From Verrucomicrobiia bacterium (GTDB lineage Bacteria; Verrucomicrobiota; Verrucomicrobiia; Verrucomicrobiales; DEV007), in assembly GCA_020439995.1 (NCBI GenBank), contig JAGROY010000078.1, forward strand, positions 1 through 33,800: DNA of 33,800 nucleotides, given 5' to 3'. Positions 7,960 through 17,539 of the stretch are shown piece after piece. The position numbers were made by a program, and so were the translations under genes. The notes beneath the pieces are model-generated. The model ran no database searches and was not told the origin of the DNA. It worked only from the letters and a program-made list of their open reading frames with translations. Each line of letters begins with the position of its first letter. The stretch's first letter is position 1.

Positions 7960-8637
7960 GTGCACGTTCTCGTTGTTGAAGATGAAAAGAAGACCGCAAA
8001 CTTCATAGCCAAGGGCTTGAAGGAGCAGGGATTTGTGGTCGATGTAGTGAATAACGGGGATGAGGGCTACCACCTTGCCACGACGGAGCCATTCGATGCC
8101 ATTATCCTCGATATCATGCTGCCAGGCAGGGATGGCTTGAGCATTGTCCGTAATCTGCGCGAAAGGCACAATCACGTGCCAGTCATTCTGCTCACCGCGC
8201 GCAGCGAACTCAATGAGCGCGTCGAAGGGCTCAATCTCGGAGCGGACGACTACCTTACCAAGCCGTTTTACATTGAAGAACTCACCGCCCGTTTGCACAG
8301 CCTGATCCGGCGCTCTGCGGGGGAATCTTCCAACCTGCTCCGTGCCGGTGACTTGCGCGTCGATCTCGTCACGCGGGAAATCAAGCGTGGCGATCGGGAG
8401 ATCACGCTCAGCCCGCGCGAATTCTCATTGCTCGAGTATCTCATGCGTTCACCCGGGCGCGTGCTGACCCGGACGCAAATCTGTGAGCACGTCTGGAACT
8501 ACCATTTTGACCCTGATACCAACGTCGTCGGCGTCTACATCCAGAGGCTGCGCGCTAAAATCGATGCCGATGAGGAAGTAAAGCTGATCGAAACCGTGCG
8601 CGGTGTGGGTTATCGCATTAAGGAGCCGAAAAGTTGA
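7960..8637 (+). CDS. OmpR/CusR-type response regulator
   Basis: The gene begins with GTG 7960, the only start that precedes the conserved HVLVVEDEKKTA strand. The receiver domain (1-115) shows the acidic pocket (Glu7, Asp8), phospho-acceptor Asp51 in IILDIMLP, Thr79 and Lys101 in YLTKPF. The winged-helix output domain (about 125-225) contains LSPREFSLLEYLM, RTQICEHVWNYHFDPDTNVV and VGVYIQRLRAKID, ending VRGVGYRIKEP. The sequence is closest to heavy-metal regulators of the CusR/CopR/IrlR group, but no metal transport gene is nearby, so the signal is unknown. The TGA overlaps the kinase start by 4 bp. Confidence 0.9.
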   Translation: MHVLVVEDEKKTANFIAKGLKEQGFVVDVVNNGDEGYHLATTEPFDAIILDIMLPGRDGLSIVRNLRERHNHVPVILLTARSELNERVEGLNLGADDYLTKPFYIEELTARLHSLIRRSAGESSNLLRAGDLRVDLVTREIKRGDREITLSPREFSLLEYLMRSPGRVLTRTQICEHVWNYHFDPDTNVVGVYIQRLRAKIDADEEVKLIETVRGVGYRIKEPKS

Positions 8638-10436
8638 AGATGTCCCTGTTCCGGTCATTCCGCCTGCGTATCGCCGCTTTGACGGCGGTGGTTGCCGGTA
8701 TCGTGTTCGGGCTATTCAGCATTGTGGCTTACTCCAGTATTCACAACGAGCTGGAGAAGAGCGTGGATACCCGGATCATGGTCGAAGCCCGCTCGGCGTT
8801 CGGGACAGGATTGATGATAGGGTGGTCCCGAATGACGAGACCGCGCGGTCGTGACGAGGGTGCCCGTCCGGAGCGGGAAGTGTCACCTGCTTCCGATCGG
8901 CAGACCGGCGAGTCGACACCCGACTTTCCCAGGTCTGATCGGCGAGACACGATTGCTGATGAAGGGGAAGACGACTCTGATCAGGCGAGAGAGGACTCAC
9001 AAGTTTTTGTGGGCTGCATGTTCGAGATCACCGATACCGGACGGAATGAAATCTATCGCACTAAGAACTGGCCAGTTGGCTTGCCTGCGCTGGCCTCCAA
9101 GTATGGCCAGGGAAAAAGCATGGAGCCAACTGAGATCAACGATCTGCTCCGAGGACTTCGCTCGCGTCCTCCAGGCGGCGCGCCGCTGGGGCCCCAGCGT
9201 GAGCCCCGCCGCAGTGCTTCCGGAGAGGAGGATACCACGGGAGAAGAAGCAAATTTTGATGCTCCGCCTGCACCAGACTCAGTCACTACCCCCAACCGGG
9301 AAGCCAGAGGGGAGCGCCGTCCAGGTGCGGGGGACCGCCCAGGCACCGGGCGTGGGCGGGGCCGATGGCGCGGTGGAATGGTATTGACCAAGGAACCTCA
9401 TTTCCACTACCAGACCGCTGGAGGTGAACGCTGGCGGGTAGGCGTTTTCGCTACCGATCGTCACGAAGTGATCGTCGCCGCATCACTCTCCAGTTTTACG
9501 GAAAACGTGCACAAGCTGCGCAGCGCCTTTGCCATTGCCGTTCCCTCGGCCGTCATCCTCATTGCCTTCGGAGCGTGGCTTGTTTCCGGCCAGGCGATCC
9601 GCCCCATCCGGCGCATCGCGGATACTGCGGAAAAAGTGACCGCATCCGGCCTCTCGCAGCGCATCGCCGAACCCGGCACCGGCGATGAACTCCATCGTCT
9701 GACCGTAGTGCTCAACCGCATGCTCGACCGGCTCGAAGACGGGTTCAAGCAGGCCACGCGATTTAGCGCGGATGCTTCCCACGAGTTAAAGACCCCGCTC
9801 ACCATCATGCAGGGCGAGCTTGAGGCTGCTCTGCGCGAAGCTCCCGCTTCCTCACCGCAGCAACGTGTCTACGTCAGCCAGCTGGAAGAAGTCACTCGCC
9901 TCAAGCGCATCGTTTCCAGCCTCCTTCTCCTGTCTCGGGCAGATGCCGGACAGCTGAACCTTACTCGTGAACGCATCGACGTCAGTAGCAACTTTGCCGC
10001 CATCTGCGAAGACGCAGAGATTCTCGCCGATGCGGCTAACATTACCCTCAAATCGGACATCGAGCCCGGCCTCACCATCATGGGGGATCGGGCTCTGCTG
10101 CAGCAAGTATTCCAGAATCTCATCAGCAACGCTGTCAAATACAACAAGCCCACCGGATCCATTATCTGTAGACTGAGCCGGGACGACTCCGCAGGCAATG
10201 CCGTATTCGATTTCGAGAACACAGGCGACAGCATTCCTGAAGAAGATAAGGAAAAAATCTTCCGCCGCTTTCATCGGGCCGATGCTGCCCGCGGCCGTGA
10301 CATCGACGGCTTCGGCCTAGGCCTCAATCTCGCGCTCGAGATCGCCCGTGCCCACAGTGGCACCCTTGTCCTCATGAAATCAGACGCCGAGTCCACTCAC
10401 TTCCGCCTCTCGATCCCCCTGGCTGAATCACTTTGA
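8634..10436 (+). CDS. Sensor histidine kinase with a long Pro/Arg/Gly-rich periplasmic insert
   Basis: TTG 8634 lies 8 nt after an AAGGAG ribosome binding site and overlaps the regulator stop (TTGA); an ATG at 8640 is possible but badly spaced. Span 1 (about 10-32) precedes a periplasmic region of about 260 residues. Part of this, about 65-240, is low-complexity and rich in Arg, Pro, Gly and Glu, including RPGTGRGRGRWRGG. After span 2 (about 297-320) come HAMP, the HisKA box FSADASHELK with His383, the N box NLISNAVKYN and the G box GFGLGLNLALEIARAHSG. It should phosphorylate the adjacent regulator. The cytoplasmic half resembles CusS-type metal sensors; the insert is unlike them and may be a disordered sensor or spacer. 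Confidence 0.88.
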   Translation: MKMSLFRSFRLRIAALTAVVAGIVFGLFSIVAYSSIHNELEKSVDTRIMVEARSAFGTGLMIGWSRMTRPRGRDEGARPEREVSPASDRQTGESTPDFPRSDRRDTIADEGEDDSDQAREDSQVFVGCMFEITDTGRNEIYRTKNWPVGLPALASKYGQGKSMEPTEINDLLRGLRSRPPGGAPLGPQREPRRSASGEEDTTGEEANFDAPPAPDSVTTPNREARGERRPGAGDRPGTGRGRGRWRGGMVLTKEPHFHYQTAGGERWRVGVFATDRHEVIVAASLSSFTENVHKLRSAFAIAVPSAVILIAFGAWLVSGQAIRPIRRIADTAEKVTASGLSQRIAEPGTGDELHRLTVVLNRMLDRLEDGFKQATRFSADASHELKTPLTIMQGELEAALREAPASSPQQRVYVSQLEEVTRLKRIVSSLLLLSRADAGQLNLTRERIDVSSNFAAICEDAEILADAANITLKSDIEPGLTIMGDRALLQQVFQNLISNAVKYNKPTGSIICRLSRDDSAGNAVFDFENTGDSIPEEDKEKIFRRFHRADAARGRDIDGFGLGLNLALEIARAHSGTLVLMKSDAESTHFRLSIPLAESL

Positions 10437-10563
10437 TCAGGCGGGGGACATAATCGGTGGTTGCGGCATTCCACCGGAGAGTCGGATAGAGCCACTCGCT
10501 CGATTCCTGGTCTATTTTTTGCACAGTTGGACTTGATGCCTCCCGGGGGAGGTGGGCCAACTG

Positions 10564-11364
10564 CTAGTTCTCGTCCACAACTCGTTTCTCAGTGAACATT
10601 TTTCCGTCTGCGGCGACATAGCTCAGGCTGGTGTCCGAGATTTCAGAAATGGTGACGGTGGTCAATGAGCCAACCAGTCTTTTGTCGTCGGCTGCCAGAA
10701 TGGTCGTGGTCAGTTGCTTGCCGGTAGCCAGCCAGTTTCCAGACAGTTCGGTCACTACAGGAGCAATTGTATTTTTGCGTCGATTGACTTTGAGGCTGTC
10801 GCGTAGATTCGACTGGTTGATGACTACGGCCGAGAATGTACCGTTCCCCTTGTAAGCGGTCACCACCGTCCAGTCACCGCCAGCTGAATCGGTGAACGCG
10901 TACTCCCACGTTCCCGCGATTGCTGCCGACTTTTGCTCTAAATACTTTTCAATGGGTGCGACTGCTGCTGCAGCTGGATGTTCAGTCAATTTGTCGCGGA
11001 TCCATCGCTTGCCCTTTTCAATTTCGGTGAGTGTAAGGATCTGAGAGATGTTGAGATTTGTCTCCCGAAGTTCGATGTCACCGCTGACAATTTCTGGGTA
11101 AACGACTTGATACCATGTCCCGCCGAGCCACTTCTGAATGAGGAATTCACGGAAATTTCTGTTAGAGGAATCGGTTTGGTTAACGACGAGCGCTCCCTCC
11201 GCGAGCGTGAAAAGATATTCGCCGCCGACTTTGGGGAATGCGGGTATCATCTCATCGGCTCGCCCGCTTTCAACATCGACCCCAAGTAATAGTGTGATGG
11301 CGATTGCAACATGCTTCAATCTTTGCCACGGCGAGCGCCCTGAACATTCACGTTTCTTATTCAT
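10564..11364 (-). CDS. Secreted protein of unknown function
   Basis: ATG 11364 follows a purine-rich GGAGGGGAGA site and gives MNKKRE, then a hydrophobic signal (KHVAIAITLLLGVDVESGRA). The mature protein is about 230 residues. Its middle is charged and helical; its C-terminal half is beta-rich with AGTWEYAFTDSAGGDWTVVT, GTFSAVVIN and ISEISDTSLSYVAADGKMF, a pattern seen in small beta-barrel or lipocalin-like repeats. Family not recognised. The open frame extends to 11442, but that extension lacks a signal at its start. The gene converges on the histidine kinase with a 127-bp gap that holds a CCTCCCGGGGGAGG palindrome but no clear terminator. Confidence 0.7.
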   Translation of the reverse strand: MNKKRECSGRSPWQRLKHVAIAITLLLGVDVESGRADEMIPAFPKVGGEYLFTLAEGALVVNQTDSSNRNFREFLIQKWLGGTWYQVVYPEIVSGDIELRETNLNISQILTLTEIEKGKRWIRDKLTEHPAAAAVAPIEKYLEQKSAAIAGTWEYAFTDSAGGDWTVVTAYKGNGTFSAVVINQSNLRDSLKVNRRKNTIAPVVTELSGNWLATGKQLTTTILAADDKRLVGSLTTVTISEISDTSLSYVAADGKMFTEKRVVDEN

Positions 11365-11566
11365 ACAACGTCTCCCCTCCCTTCGTCGGCTTCCTGTTTC
11401 CCAGTAAGGTGATTCCATTTCGACTGTATGGCGGATTCGCAACCAGTTGGCAAGGCTTTTCGGTCTATTAACAAATCACTTCCCGATATCGGAGATTTCC
11501 AAAAATCTGCCCGCCCCCTGTATCGGAAACCCTCGTCCGCAATGGGCGGAGGCTAAGGGGCTGGCG

Positions 11567-13252
11567 CTACGGTTGGGCACGTCCGGCCTGATACAGCTTC
11601 AGGCTGGTTTGAATTCCTTTCAGGAGGGCGGGTTGACGCTTTGTCAGGGATGCGGCTCGCTGGGCGGTGGTCACTGCTTTTTTGAAGTCTCCGGCCTGGG
11701 CGTAGGCGGCGGCGAGGGTGTCGAGGATCGACGGGTCTTTGTTGTCGGTAAGGGTCGCGGCTTTTTCCGCCCACTTCACGGCACGCTTGCCATCGCGCAC
11801 TTTTGGATTGGGATGGGCGGCGAGTTGCCAGGCGAGGTTGTTGAGAAGGGTGGTGTCGTTGTCGTTGATGGTTACGGCTTGTTCGTAGACGCTCAGTGCT
11901 TGTGCTGCATTGCCGCGTTTCATGAGTTCGTCGCCGATCCATGTCATGAGTTTGGCAAAATCCTTGTGCTGCTCGATTTTTGCTCCGGCGCGTTTGACGA
12001 ATATGAGGGCGTCGTCTGTCTGGCCTGCTTCCATCAAGGCGAGCGGAACTTCGATCAAGTTCAGGCCGCCGGGGCGCTTGAACCATTGCCCCTTGAATGG
12101 CAGTGCTGCTGAGTGCAATTCATCGCTGTCCAGGGGCAGCGTTTTGGCATCTGTCAGGATGCGGTCGGGTTGGACGGGGCCAAAGTAGACGGCTGCCAGT
12201 TCGCCTCTGGCGCTGATGAGAAAGCTGGCGGGCATGGGCAGTTGGAGTCTCTGGCCGTAGGCAGCCTGGGTGGCTTTTTCCAGTTGTTGCACGACTTCAG
12301 CGGTGGCCTTTTTTCCTGGAAAGGGGACGCCGAGCTTGCGCAGGAATACTGAGGGATCGGCCGTCGTTTCAGGATCGGCAAGGTGATCCATCGCCAGAGG
12401 GACGATTTGCACTCCAGCCTTTTTTAACTGGGGCGCAGCTGCGGCGAAAGCCTTTAGCTCTGCGGTACAAGGGGCGCACCACGTTGCCCAGAGATTGATC
12501 AGTGTTGCCCCATTGTCGCTGACGTCCACGCCATCAATGCGCAATGGCGGCAGTGGCATGCGCAGTCCGAGCACGGCTTGTGTTGCGTCGCTTTGCTCGG
12601 GTATGGTGAGGGGCGAGGGGGTGTCTGCGATGATGGTTTTTGCTGAGCGCTTCGGGGCTCGTTGCGGCGCTTTGCCTTGAACGACGGTGTAGCGCTGGTT
12701 GGTTGCAAGGCTGGTAAGTTTTTGCTCTTTCCCGTCCGGCCAGCGGATTGTGATTGAATCAATGTTAGTGGTATCGCCAAGGCCGAAGTGCAGCCACTTG
12801 CTCGATTGAGAAAGGAAGCCCTCGCCAGCCTTCAATGTTTTCACAATTGGTTTGGCATCGCCCTTTGGCATGACTGTTACCCGCGCTCCTACGGCATCGC
12901 GATTGCACGTGGAACCCGTCAGCTGCAGTGCCAGCCAGTGATTGTCCCCGATGCTGTCATTGCGCAGGAAGCGCAGCATCGGCGCCGTGCGATTCGATAT
13001 CCATAGGTCGAGATCGCCATCGTGATCCCAGTCGACTGCGGCAGGTGCGCGTCCGTCATCTGCAAAATCGATGCCCGCCACCGCGCTGATGGTTGCAAAG
13101 CGCTCGCTGCCTGTGTTCAGGAACATGCAATTGCGTTCGTGACCGCTGAGTGAGTTGCCTGCATCGATGAGGCGGTCCAGCTCGCGGATCTTTTCCTGGA
13201 AGGGGAGGGGAGTGTTCTGCTTTTTCGGGGCATCCAGTGGCGATGACGACAC
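11567..13252 (-). CDS. UnbV/TlpA/TPR protein, C-terminal part after an in-frame TGA
   Basis: This 561-codon segment begins with GTG 13252 and is in the same frame as 13274-15025. The two are separated only by TGA 13274-13276 and seven sense codons (SFYWRQV). In order it holds the end of an FG-GAP repeat (VDWDHDGDLDLWISNR), an ASPIC/UnbV domain (GSTCNRDAVGARVTVMPKG, IDSITIRWPDGKEQKL) and a thioredoxin/TlpA-like domain with NLWATWCAPCTAEL (the CxxC redox pair). It ends in TPR repeats (about 430-560). On its own it would lack a signal peptide, so export and redox function depend on readthrough or repair of the stop. Confidence 0.75.
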   Translation of the reverse strand: MSSSPLDAPKKQNTPLPFQEKIRELDRLIDAGNSLSGHERNCMFLNTGSERFATISAVAGIDFADDGRAPAAVDWDHDGDLDLWISNRTAPMLRFLRNDSIGDNHWLALQLTGSTCNRDAVGARVTVMPKGDAKPIVKTLKAGEGFLSQSSKWLHFGLGDTTNIDSITIRWPDGKEQKLTSLATNQRYTVVQGKAPQRAPKRSAKTIIADTPSPLTIPEQSDATQAVLGLRMPLPPLRIDGVDVSDNGATLINLWATWCAPCTAELKAFAAAAPQLKKAGVQIVPLAMDHLADPETTADPSVFLRKLGVPFPGKKATAEVVQQLEKATQAAYGQRLQLPMPASFLISARGELAAVYFGPVQPDRILTDAKTLPLDSDELHSAALPFKGQWFKRPGGLNLIEVPLALMEAGQTDDALIFVKRAGAKIEQHKDFAKLMTWIGDELMKRGNAAQALSVYEQAVTINDNDTTLLNNLAWQLAAHPNPKVRDGKRAVKWAEKAATLTDNKDPSILDTLAAAYAQAGDFKKAVTTAQRAASLTKRQPALLKGIQTSLKLYQAGRAQP

Positions 13253-13273
13253 GACCTGTCGCCAGTAGAAACT

Positions 13274-15025
13274 TCACAAGTCGTCCGGTTCGCGACCAGT
13301 CACAAAGCCGTTGGCCACGAATACATCCTCCCAGCCGTCGTTGTTGACGTCCATGAAGATCGAGCCCCAACTCCATCGGCCCAATGTTACTCCTGCCTCG
13401 ACACTAACATCCTCATAAGCCAGCTGCCCACCATCGAGCCGTGCACGAAACATGCTGTTGCCCCGCGCTAGTCGCTGGAACACTGGGCGGAATGTGGCAT
13501 CGCGGCCGCCACGGAACTGTGCCTGCTGCGTCACCCGATTTCCCGCCGATGAGAACATGTTGCCAACGTAAAGGTCGGTGATCCCATCGCGGTTGATGTC
13601 AGCGGTCGCTGCCGACATTCCGAAGGCGCTGTCTTCCAGGCCAGTCTTGGCTGTGGCATCGCTGAATTTTCCTCTGGTATTCAGATACAGGTTGTTCTTG
13701 CCAAAGTCATTGGCGACGTAGAGATCCGAATCACCATCGTTGTCAAAGTCATCCCACACTGCGGCGAAGCTGAATCGGCGATTGTTCACGTCCAGGCCAG
13801 CCGTGGCGGTGGCGTCGGAAAACGTGAGCCAGCCACTGGCTTTGTCCAAGCCCTCATTGTGGAGCAGGAAATTTGCGCCGCCGTTGTTCGCATCGAAGTA
13901 GGGCACTGGTGCGGCAAGGTCGGCTCCGTCTTCCTGCTCGGCGTAGTAGCGGCAGACGTAAAGGTCCAGCAGGCCGTCCTGATCGTAGTCGGCAGCCGCC
14001 AGGCTGAACGCGTTCATGACCGTGGGAAATCGAACACGTGGCGCGAATTTTCCTCCGCCGTCGTTCTGCAGAATCATGAGTGCCCCATTGAGCCCCAGCG
14101 CCAGATCCTGATCGCCGTCATTGTCAAAGTCTGCAAACAATGCGCCGCGTGTGCTGTCCAGAAAATCGACGCCTGCACTCGCTGCCCCATCGCGAGCGCT
14201 GCCATCCGCCTGCTGCAGGAAGAGCCGATTTGGCAGCCCGCCGGTCTGGCAGCTGTAGACATCGTCCAGTCCGTCGCCGTTGACATCTGCCACTGCGATG
14301 CCGTTGTGGCCGAACTTGAAGAACCTGTTGAATGCATCAATGCGCGCCCGCCAATGTGAGTTGCCGAACAGGTACTGCCCGTTGAACGCATCATCACCTC
14401 CCAGCACTGCGGCGGTTGCATCAGTGAAAATCGTCGGCGCAGCTGAGGTGACTTCTTCGAATCCGGCAGCAGCCACTGATTTGATCCGCAGCTCTGAACC
14501 GGTGCCCGGTTTCTCCCAGTTGATCTTCCAGTTGGCGTGTTGCTCGATGCGTCCTCCGTCCGCCGCTGCACCACTGACTTCTATGTAGGCTTCACAGGCC
14601 TGCGGGGCAACCATGACGTTGTGCACTTTGAACTTTACTCTCTCTGGACGTCCACCCTTGAAAGGATTGAGCATGGAAGTCAAAGCCGTTGCGAAGGGTT
14701 GCGTAGCGGACTTTGCCCCGCCGCGCTGCACGGTCAGGCCATTCGCGTTGAAAGCGGTGGTCAAATGTGGGCGCAGCGCGTTCGATGTCGCTTTTTCAGA
14801 AATGATATCTGCTGCGTTTCCTGGCGTCTTTGCGGTGATCACGATCGCGGCAAAGGCATTCAACCGAGCGTTGACTGTGTCATTGAAGGCTTCGCTCTCC
14901 CAGCCGTCGTTGTTTGGATCCGGCACCTGAGCGGACAGGTGGAAAAAGTCCGGCATTCCTGCAAGGAGCAGAGCAATGATGATGAGGCATTTTCGGGAAG
15001 CGATCACCTGGCCAGAGTATTTCAA
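13274..15025 (-). CDS. FG-GAP/VCBS repeat protein, N-terminal part ending at an in-frame TGA
   Basis: This protein of 583 residues uses TTG 15025 (GTG 15007 is an alternative). A hydrophobic signal (CLIIIALLLAGMPDFFHLSA) is followed by a beta-rich leader. At least four calcium-type FG-GAP repeats of the form D-x-[DN]-x-DG-x-x-D follow, for example VADVNGDGLDDVYS, FADFDNDGDQDLAL, AADYDQDGLLDLYV and WDDFDNDGDSDLYV. It ends NGFVTGREPDDL at TGA 13274-13276. In this family the chain normally runs on through a FYWRQVV segment into UnbV, which is what follows the stop here in the same frame. Both parts are therefore one gene of about 1150 codons with a nonsense codon, perhaps a former GGA (Gly). Confidence 0.75.
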   Translation of the reverse strand: MKYSGQVIASRKCLIIIALLLAGMPDFFHLSAQVPDPNNDGWESEAFNDTVNARLNAFAAIVITAKTPGNAADIISEKATSNALRPHLTTAFNANGLTVQRGGAKSATQPFATALTSMLNPFKGGRPERVKFKVHNVMVAPQACEAYIEVSGAAADGGRIEQHANWKINWEKPGTGSELRIKSVAAAGFEEVTSAAPTIFTDATAAVLGGDDAFNGQYLFGNSHWRARIDAFNRFFKFGHNGIAVADVNGDGLDDVYSCQTGGLPNRLFLQQADGSARDGAASAGVDFLDSTRGALFADFDNDGDQDLALGLNGALMILQNDGGGKFAPRVRFPTVMNAFSLAAADYDQDGLLDLYVCRYYAEQEDGADLAAPVPYFDANNGGANFLLHNEGLDKASGWLTFSDATATAGLDVNNRRFSFAAVWDDFDNDGDSDLYVANDFGKNNLYLNTRGKFSDATAKTGLEDSAFGMSAATADINRDGITDLYVGNMFSSAGNRVTQQAQFRGGRDATFRPVFQRLARGNSMFRARLDGGQLAYEDVSVEAGVTLGRWSWGSIFMDVNNDGWEDVFVANGFVTGREPDDL

Positions 15026-15063
15026 CGGGATCGATCGATCAAGCCATACGACTGTGTAATCCC

Positions 15064-15102
15064 AATGTGAAAAGGCGAAGTGGTTACTCCGCCTTTCACA
15101 TT
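15064..15102 (-). terminator. Long stem-loop between two minus-strand genes
   Basis: AATGTGAAAAGGCG pairs with CGCCTTTCACATT across a 12-nt loop. It follows the isomerase-like gene in transcription order and precedes the UnbV gene. There is no U-run directly after the stem on the minus strand, so it is either a weak terminator or an mRNA-end stabiliser. Confidence 0.5.
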
Positions 15103-15130
15103 TCTAAAAAACTGAGCCGCAGGGTCTTGG

Positions 15131-15979
15131 CTATTTCCCGTGGTTCTTGATGAAGTCGATGTTCGCCTTGACCTGAGGGACGCTGTCATCCCAGTCGGCT
15201 TCGTGCTCGATCGAGATATGGCCGTTGAAGTCCTGCTTTTTCAATTCATCGAGGCAGGCTGCGACATCGACGACGCCTTTTCCAGCGACAACGACTGGAG
15301 CATTGCCCACATCGGCTTTGTCCTTCAAGTGAACGCTGACGACACGGCCTGAAAGGATCCGCAGGCACTCGACCGGAACGAGTTTGGATGTGCACCAGTG
15401 GCCGAGGTCGGCGCAGGCACCGACGCGGTGATCGCGGCTCTCAATCACGCCAAGGATATAAAGCGGATTCCACACTTTATACTTCGGGTTGCTCATTGAG
15501 CCGCCGTGCTCGTGAAACGCGACCTTGATGTCGAATTCCTTGGCGGCAGCCTCCCAGGCCGCGATCTGCTCGGTCGACTCCGTGCAGACTGCGTAAAGTT
15601 CCATCTTCTTGGCCCATTTCATGATGGCCTGCACGTCTTCCGGGCTGTTGGCTCCCACGACGCCGTAGTTCACCGGGCGGATTCCCTGGCGCACGCACTC
15701 GGCTTTCAGTTCTGCCGTGGCGGCCTCGGACATCGTGTGTCCCACTTTTTCTTCGGAGCCGGGTTTGAGAATCTGGCCGGGGTAAAATTCGATCATGTTG
15801 CCGCCAGCTTCCTTGGTCTTGGCGATTGCTTCAAAAGCAGAGAATCGATTGAAAGTGTATGCCTGGCAGCCGATGAACCAGCCGTCCTGTTTGAGCGATT
15901 CGGGAATCGGATCAGCGTTTACGGTCGCGGCGAGCGCGAGACTGAGAGAGGCAATGTGGAGAAGTCGGATGGTTTTCAT
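15131..15979 (-). CDS. Secreted sugar phosphate isomerase/epimerase-like TIM barrel
   Basis: This 282-residue protein has a signal peptide (MKTIRLLHIASLSLALAATV-NA). The rest is a xylose-isomerase-like TIM barrel: GCQAYTFNRFSAFEAIAKTK, NMIEFYPGQ, VAFHEHGG with metal-type His, VGACADLGHW, VVSVHLKDK and GHISIEHEADW with a Glu/His pair. Verrucomicrobia and planctomycetes carry many exported members of this family, believed to act on sugar derivatives; the substrate here is unknown. It is the first gene of a minus-strand pair with the UnbV gene, separated by a stem-loop. Confidence 0.85.
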   Translation of the reverse strand: MKTIRLLHIASLSLALAATVNADPIPESLKQDGWFIGCQAYTFNRFSAFEAIAKTKEAGGNMIEFYPGQILKPGSEEKVGHTMSEAATAELKAECVRQGIRPVNYGVVGANSPEDVQAIMKWAKKMELYAVCTESTEQIAAWEAAAKEFDIKVAFHEHGGSMSNPKYKVWNPLYILGVIESRDHRVGACADLGHWCTSKLVPVECLRILSGRVVSVHLKDKADVGNAPVVVAGKGVVDVAACLDELKKQDFNGHISIEHEADWDDSVPQVKANIDFIKNHGK

Positions 15980-16322
15980 GAATTGGAACTGATCGACCGG
16001 AAGTCCGGGGATTGGGCTAATGTGAATTCGATTAACGATGGTTCGGCCAAGGCCGTCACCTGTCGATTGGTGCTCTACGGGAGTGTGCTCTACCCTGTCA
16101 ATGCTTAAGGGGGGGCAGAAACTTTCGGGCCTCTTTTGCGCCGCTTATCTGCAATCCAGAGAGGGCGCACATGCTTCGCGCTACAGATTTTCTCACCCCG
16201 CAGCGGTGGTCAACGTTGTGCAGGGGCGGTAAACATTGCCTAAAGTTTCCTTACTACCATGGGTTGACCTCTGCAAAACAAGTGCTAAATAAACATATCA
16301 ACATATCATAATTTGTAAATAT
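15980..16322. other. Divergent intergenic region upstream of metK
   Basis: This 343-bp stretch holds no credible gene. It contains a nine-base direct repeat GTGCTCTAC at 16070-16078 and 16085-16093. Near the metK end there is a candidate -35 TTGACC (16264-16269) with a poor -10 TAAATA (16286-16291). A tandem ACATATCA-ACATATCA run occurs around 16293-16308, in a very AT-rich 40 nt leader. There is no Shine-Dalgarno sequence before the metK ATG. I could not fold a recognisable SAM riboswitch. Confidence 0.5.
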
Positions 16323-17528
16323 ATGGCAAACAGCTTCATTTTCTCCTCCGAGTCCGTTACTGAGGGACATCCTGACAAAGTATGTGACACCATCTCCGAT
16401 TCCGTTCTGGATGCGTGCCTTACCAATGATCCGGCAAGCCGCGTGGCCTGCGAAACGATGGTAAAAGACAACGCTGTCATTCTGGGTGGCGAGATCACCA
16501 CATCGTCGGAATTCGATTACCGTGAGATAGTTAAGAAGGCTCTGATCGAGATTAACTACGACAGCAAGTACGCTGAAGGCACCGATTACAGCTACACCTG
16601 TAAATTCGATGCTCAGAACTTCTTCTTTATGAACCTGTTGGGCCAGCAGTCCCCAGACATCGCTCAGGGTGTTGACGCAGCGGCAGCCGCTGACAAGGAA
16701 ACTGCCGAGCAGGGCGCTGGTGACCAGGGAATCATGTTCGGTTACGCCTGCGATGACACTCCAGAGTTGATGCCGTCGCCCATCGCGTATTCTCACCGCC
16801 TCGGTGAAGCGATTACGAAGCTGCGCAAAGATCGCACCCACACCTGGCTGCGTCCCGACTCGAAGACCCAGGTTTCCATGGAATACGTCGATGGAAAGCC
16901 GACCCGCGTTACCGCGATTGTGGTTTCCACGATGCACGCGGCAGAGATCACGACCCAGGAAATCCGCGAGATTCTGAAGCGTGACCTGATCGATAAAGTG
17001 ATTCCTTCCGAGCTGCTCACTGAGGAGACGGCCTACCACATTAACCCAACCGGCTTGTTCATCATTGGCGGCCCCGAGGGTGACTGCGGACTTACCGGGC
17101 GCAAGATCATCGTTGATACCTACGGCGGAATGGGACGCCACGGCGGCGGCGCATTTTCCGGGAAGGATCCATCAAAGGTAGACCGCTCGGCTGCTTACAT
17201 GTGCCGCTACGTGGCAAAGAACATTGTGGCTGCAGGACTGGCGACAAGGTGCGAGTTACAAACAGCGTACGCCATTGGATTTCCAGAGCCTGTCAGTCTG
17301 ACGGTTGAAACCTTCGGCACCAACACCGTCGACGAAGCGAAAATTGAAAAAGCTGTCGCTGAAGTCTTCAGCTTTAAGCCCGCAGACATCATCAGCCAGC
17401 TCAACCTGCTGCGCCCAATCTATCGCGAGTCCACGAACTACGGTCACTTTGGACGCGAAGCGAACACGGATGCTCTTACCTGGGAGCGTACTGACAAAGC
17501 TGAGGCGCTTAAGAGTGCAGTTTCCTAA
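16323..17528 (+). CDS. metK: S-adenosylmethionine synthetase
   Basis: This 401-residue enzyme makes S-adenosylmethionine from methionine and ATP. Clear signatures are [20 protein letters not shown] near the N-terminus, [20 protein letters not shown] (methionine and ATP binding), [20 protein letters not shown], and the glycine-rich loop [19 protein letters not shown]. The length and domain order are those of bacterial MetK. It is followed after 11 bp by ahcY, so synthesis of the methyl donor and removal of its product form one operon that ends at the terminator at 19021. No ribosome binding site is visible. Confidence 0.98.
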   Translation: MANSFIFSSESVTEGHPDKVCDTISDSVLDACLTNDPASRVACETMVKDNAVILGGEITTSSEFDYREIVKKALIEINYDSKYAEGTDYSYTCKFDAQNFFFMNLLGQQSPDIAQGVDAAAAADKETAEQGAGDQGIMFGYACDDTPELMPSPIAYSHRLGEAITKLRKDRTHTWLRPDSKTQVSMEYVDGKPTRVTAIVVSTMHAAEITTQEIREILKRDLIDKVIPSELLTEETAYHINPTGLFIIGGPEGDCGLTGRKIIVDTYGGMGRHGGGAFSGKDPSKVDRSAAYMCRYVAKNIVAAGLATRCELQTAYAIGFPEPVSLTVETFGTNTVDEAKIEKAVAEVFSFKPADIISQLNLLRPIYRESTNYGHFGREANTDALTWERTDKAEALKSAVS

Positions 17529-17539
17529 TTTTTTAACTT

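Noticed and set aside
10539..10552. CCTCCCGGGGGAGG palindrome as a terminator between the kinase and the secreted protein gene
   Set aside because: The stem is good but no T-run follows on either strand.
1178..15025. Reassigned genetic code with TGA as a sense codon
   Set aside because: TGA ends several convincing genes here (the response regulator, its kinase, vapB, the second RAYT, the phosphoesterase), so it is a normal stop.
15980..16322. SAM or SAH riboswitch upstream of metK-ahcY
   Set aside because: The gene context is right but I could not recognise a conserved core or a terminator/anti-terminator pair by eye; an Infernal search would decide.
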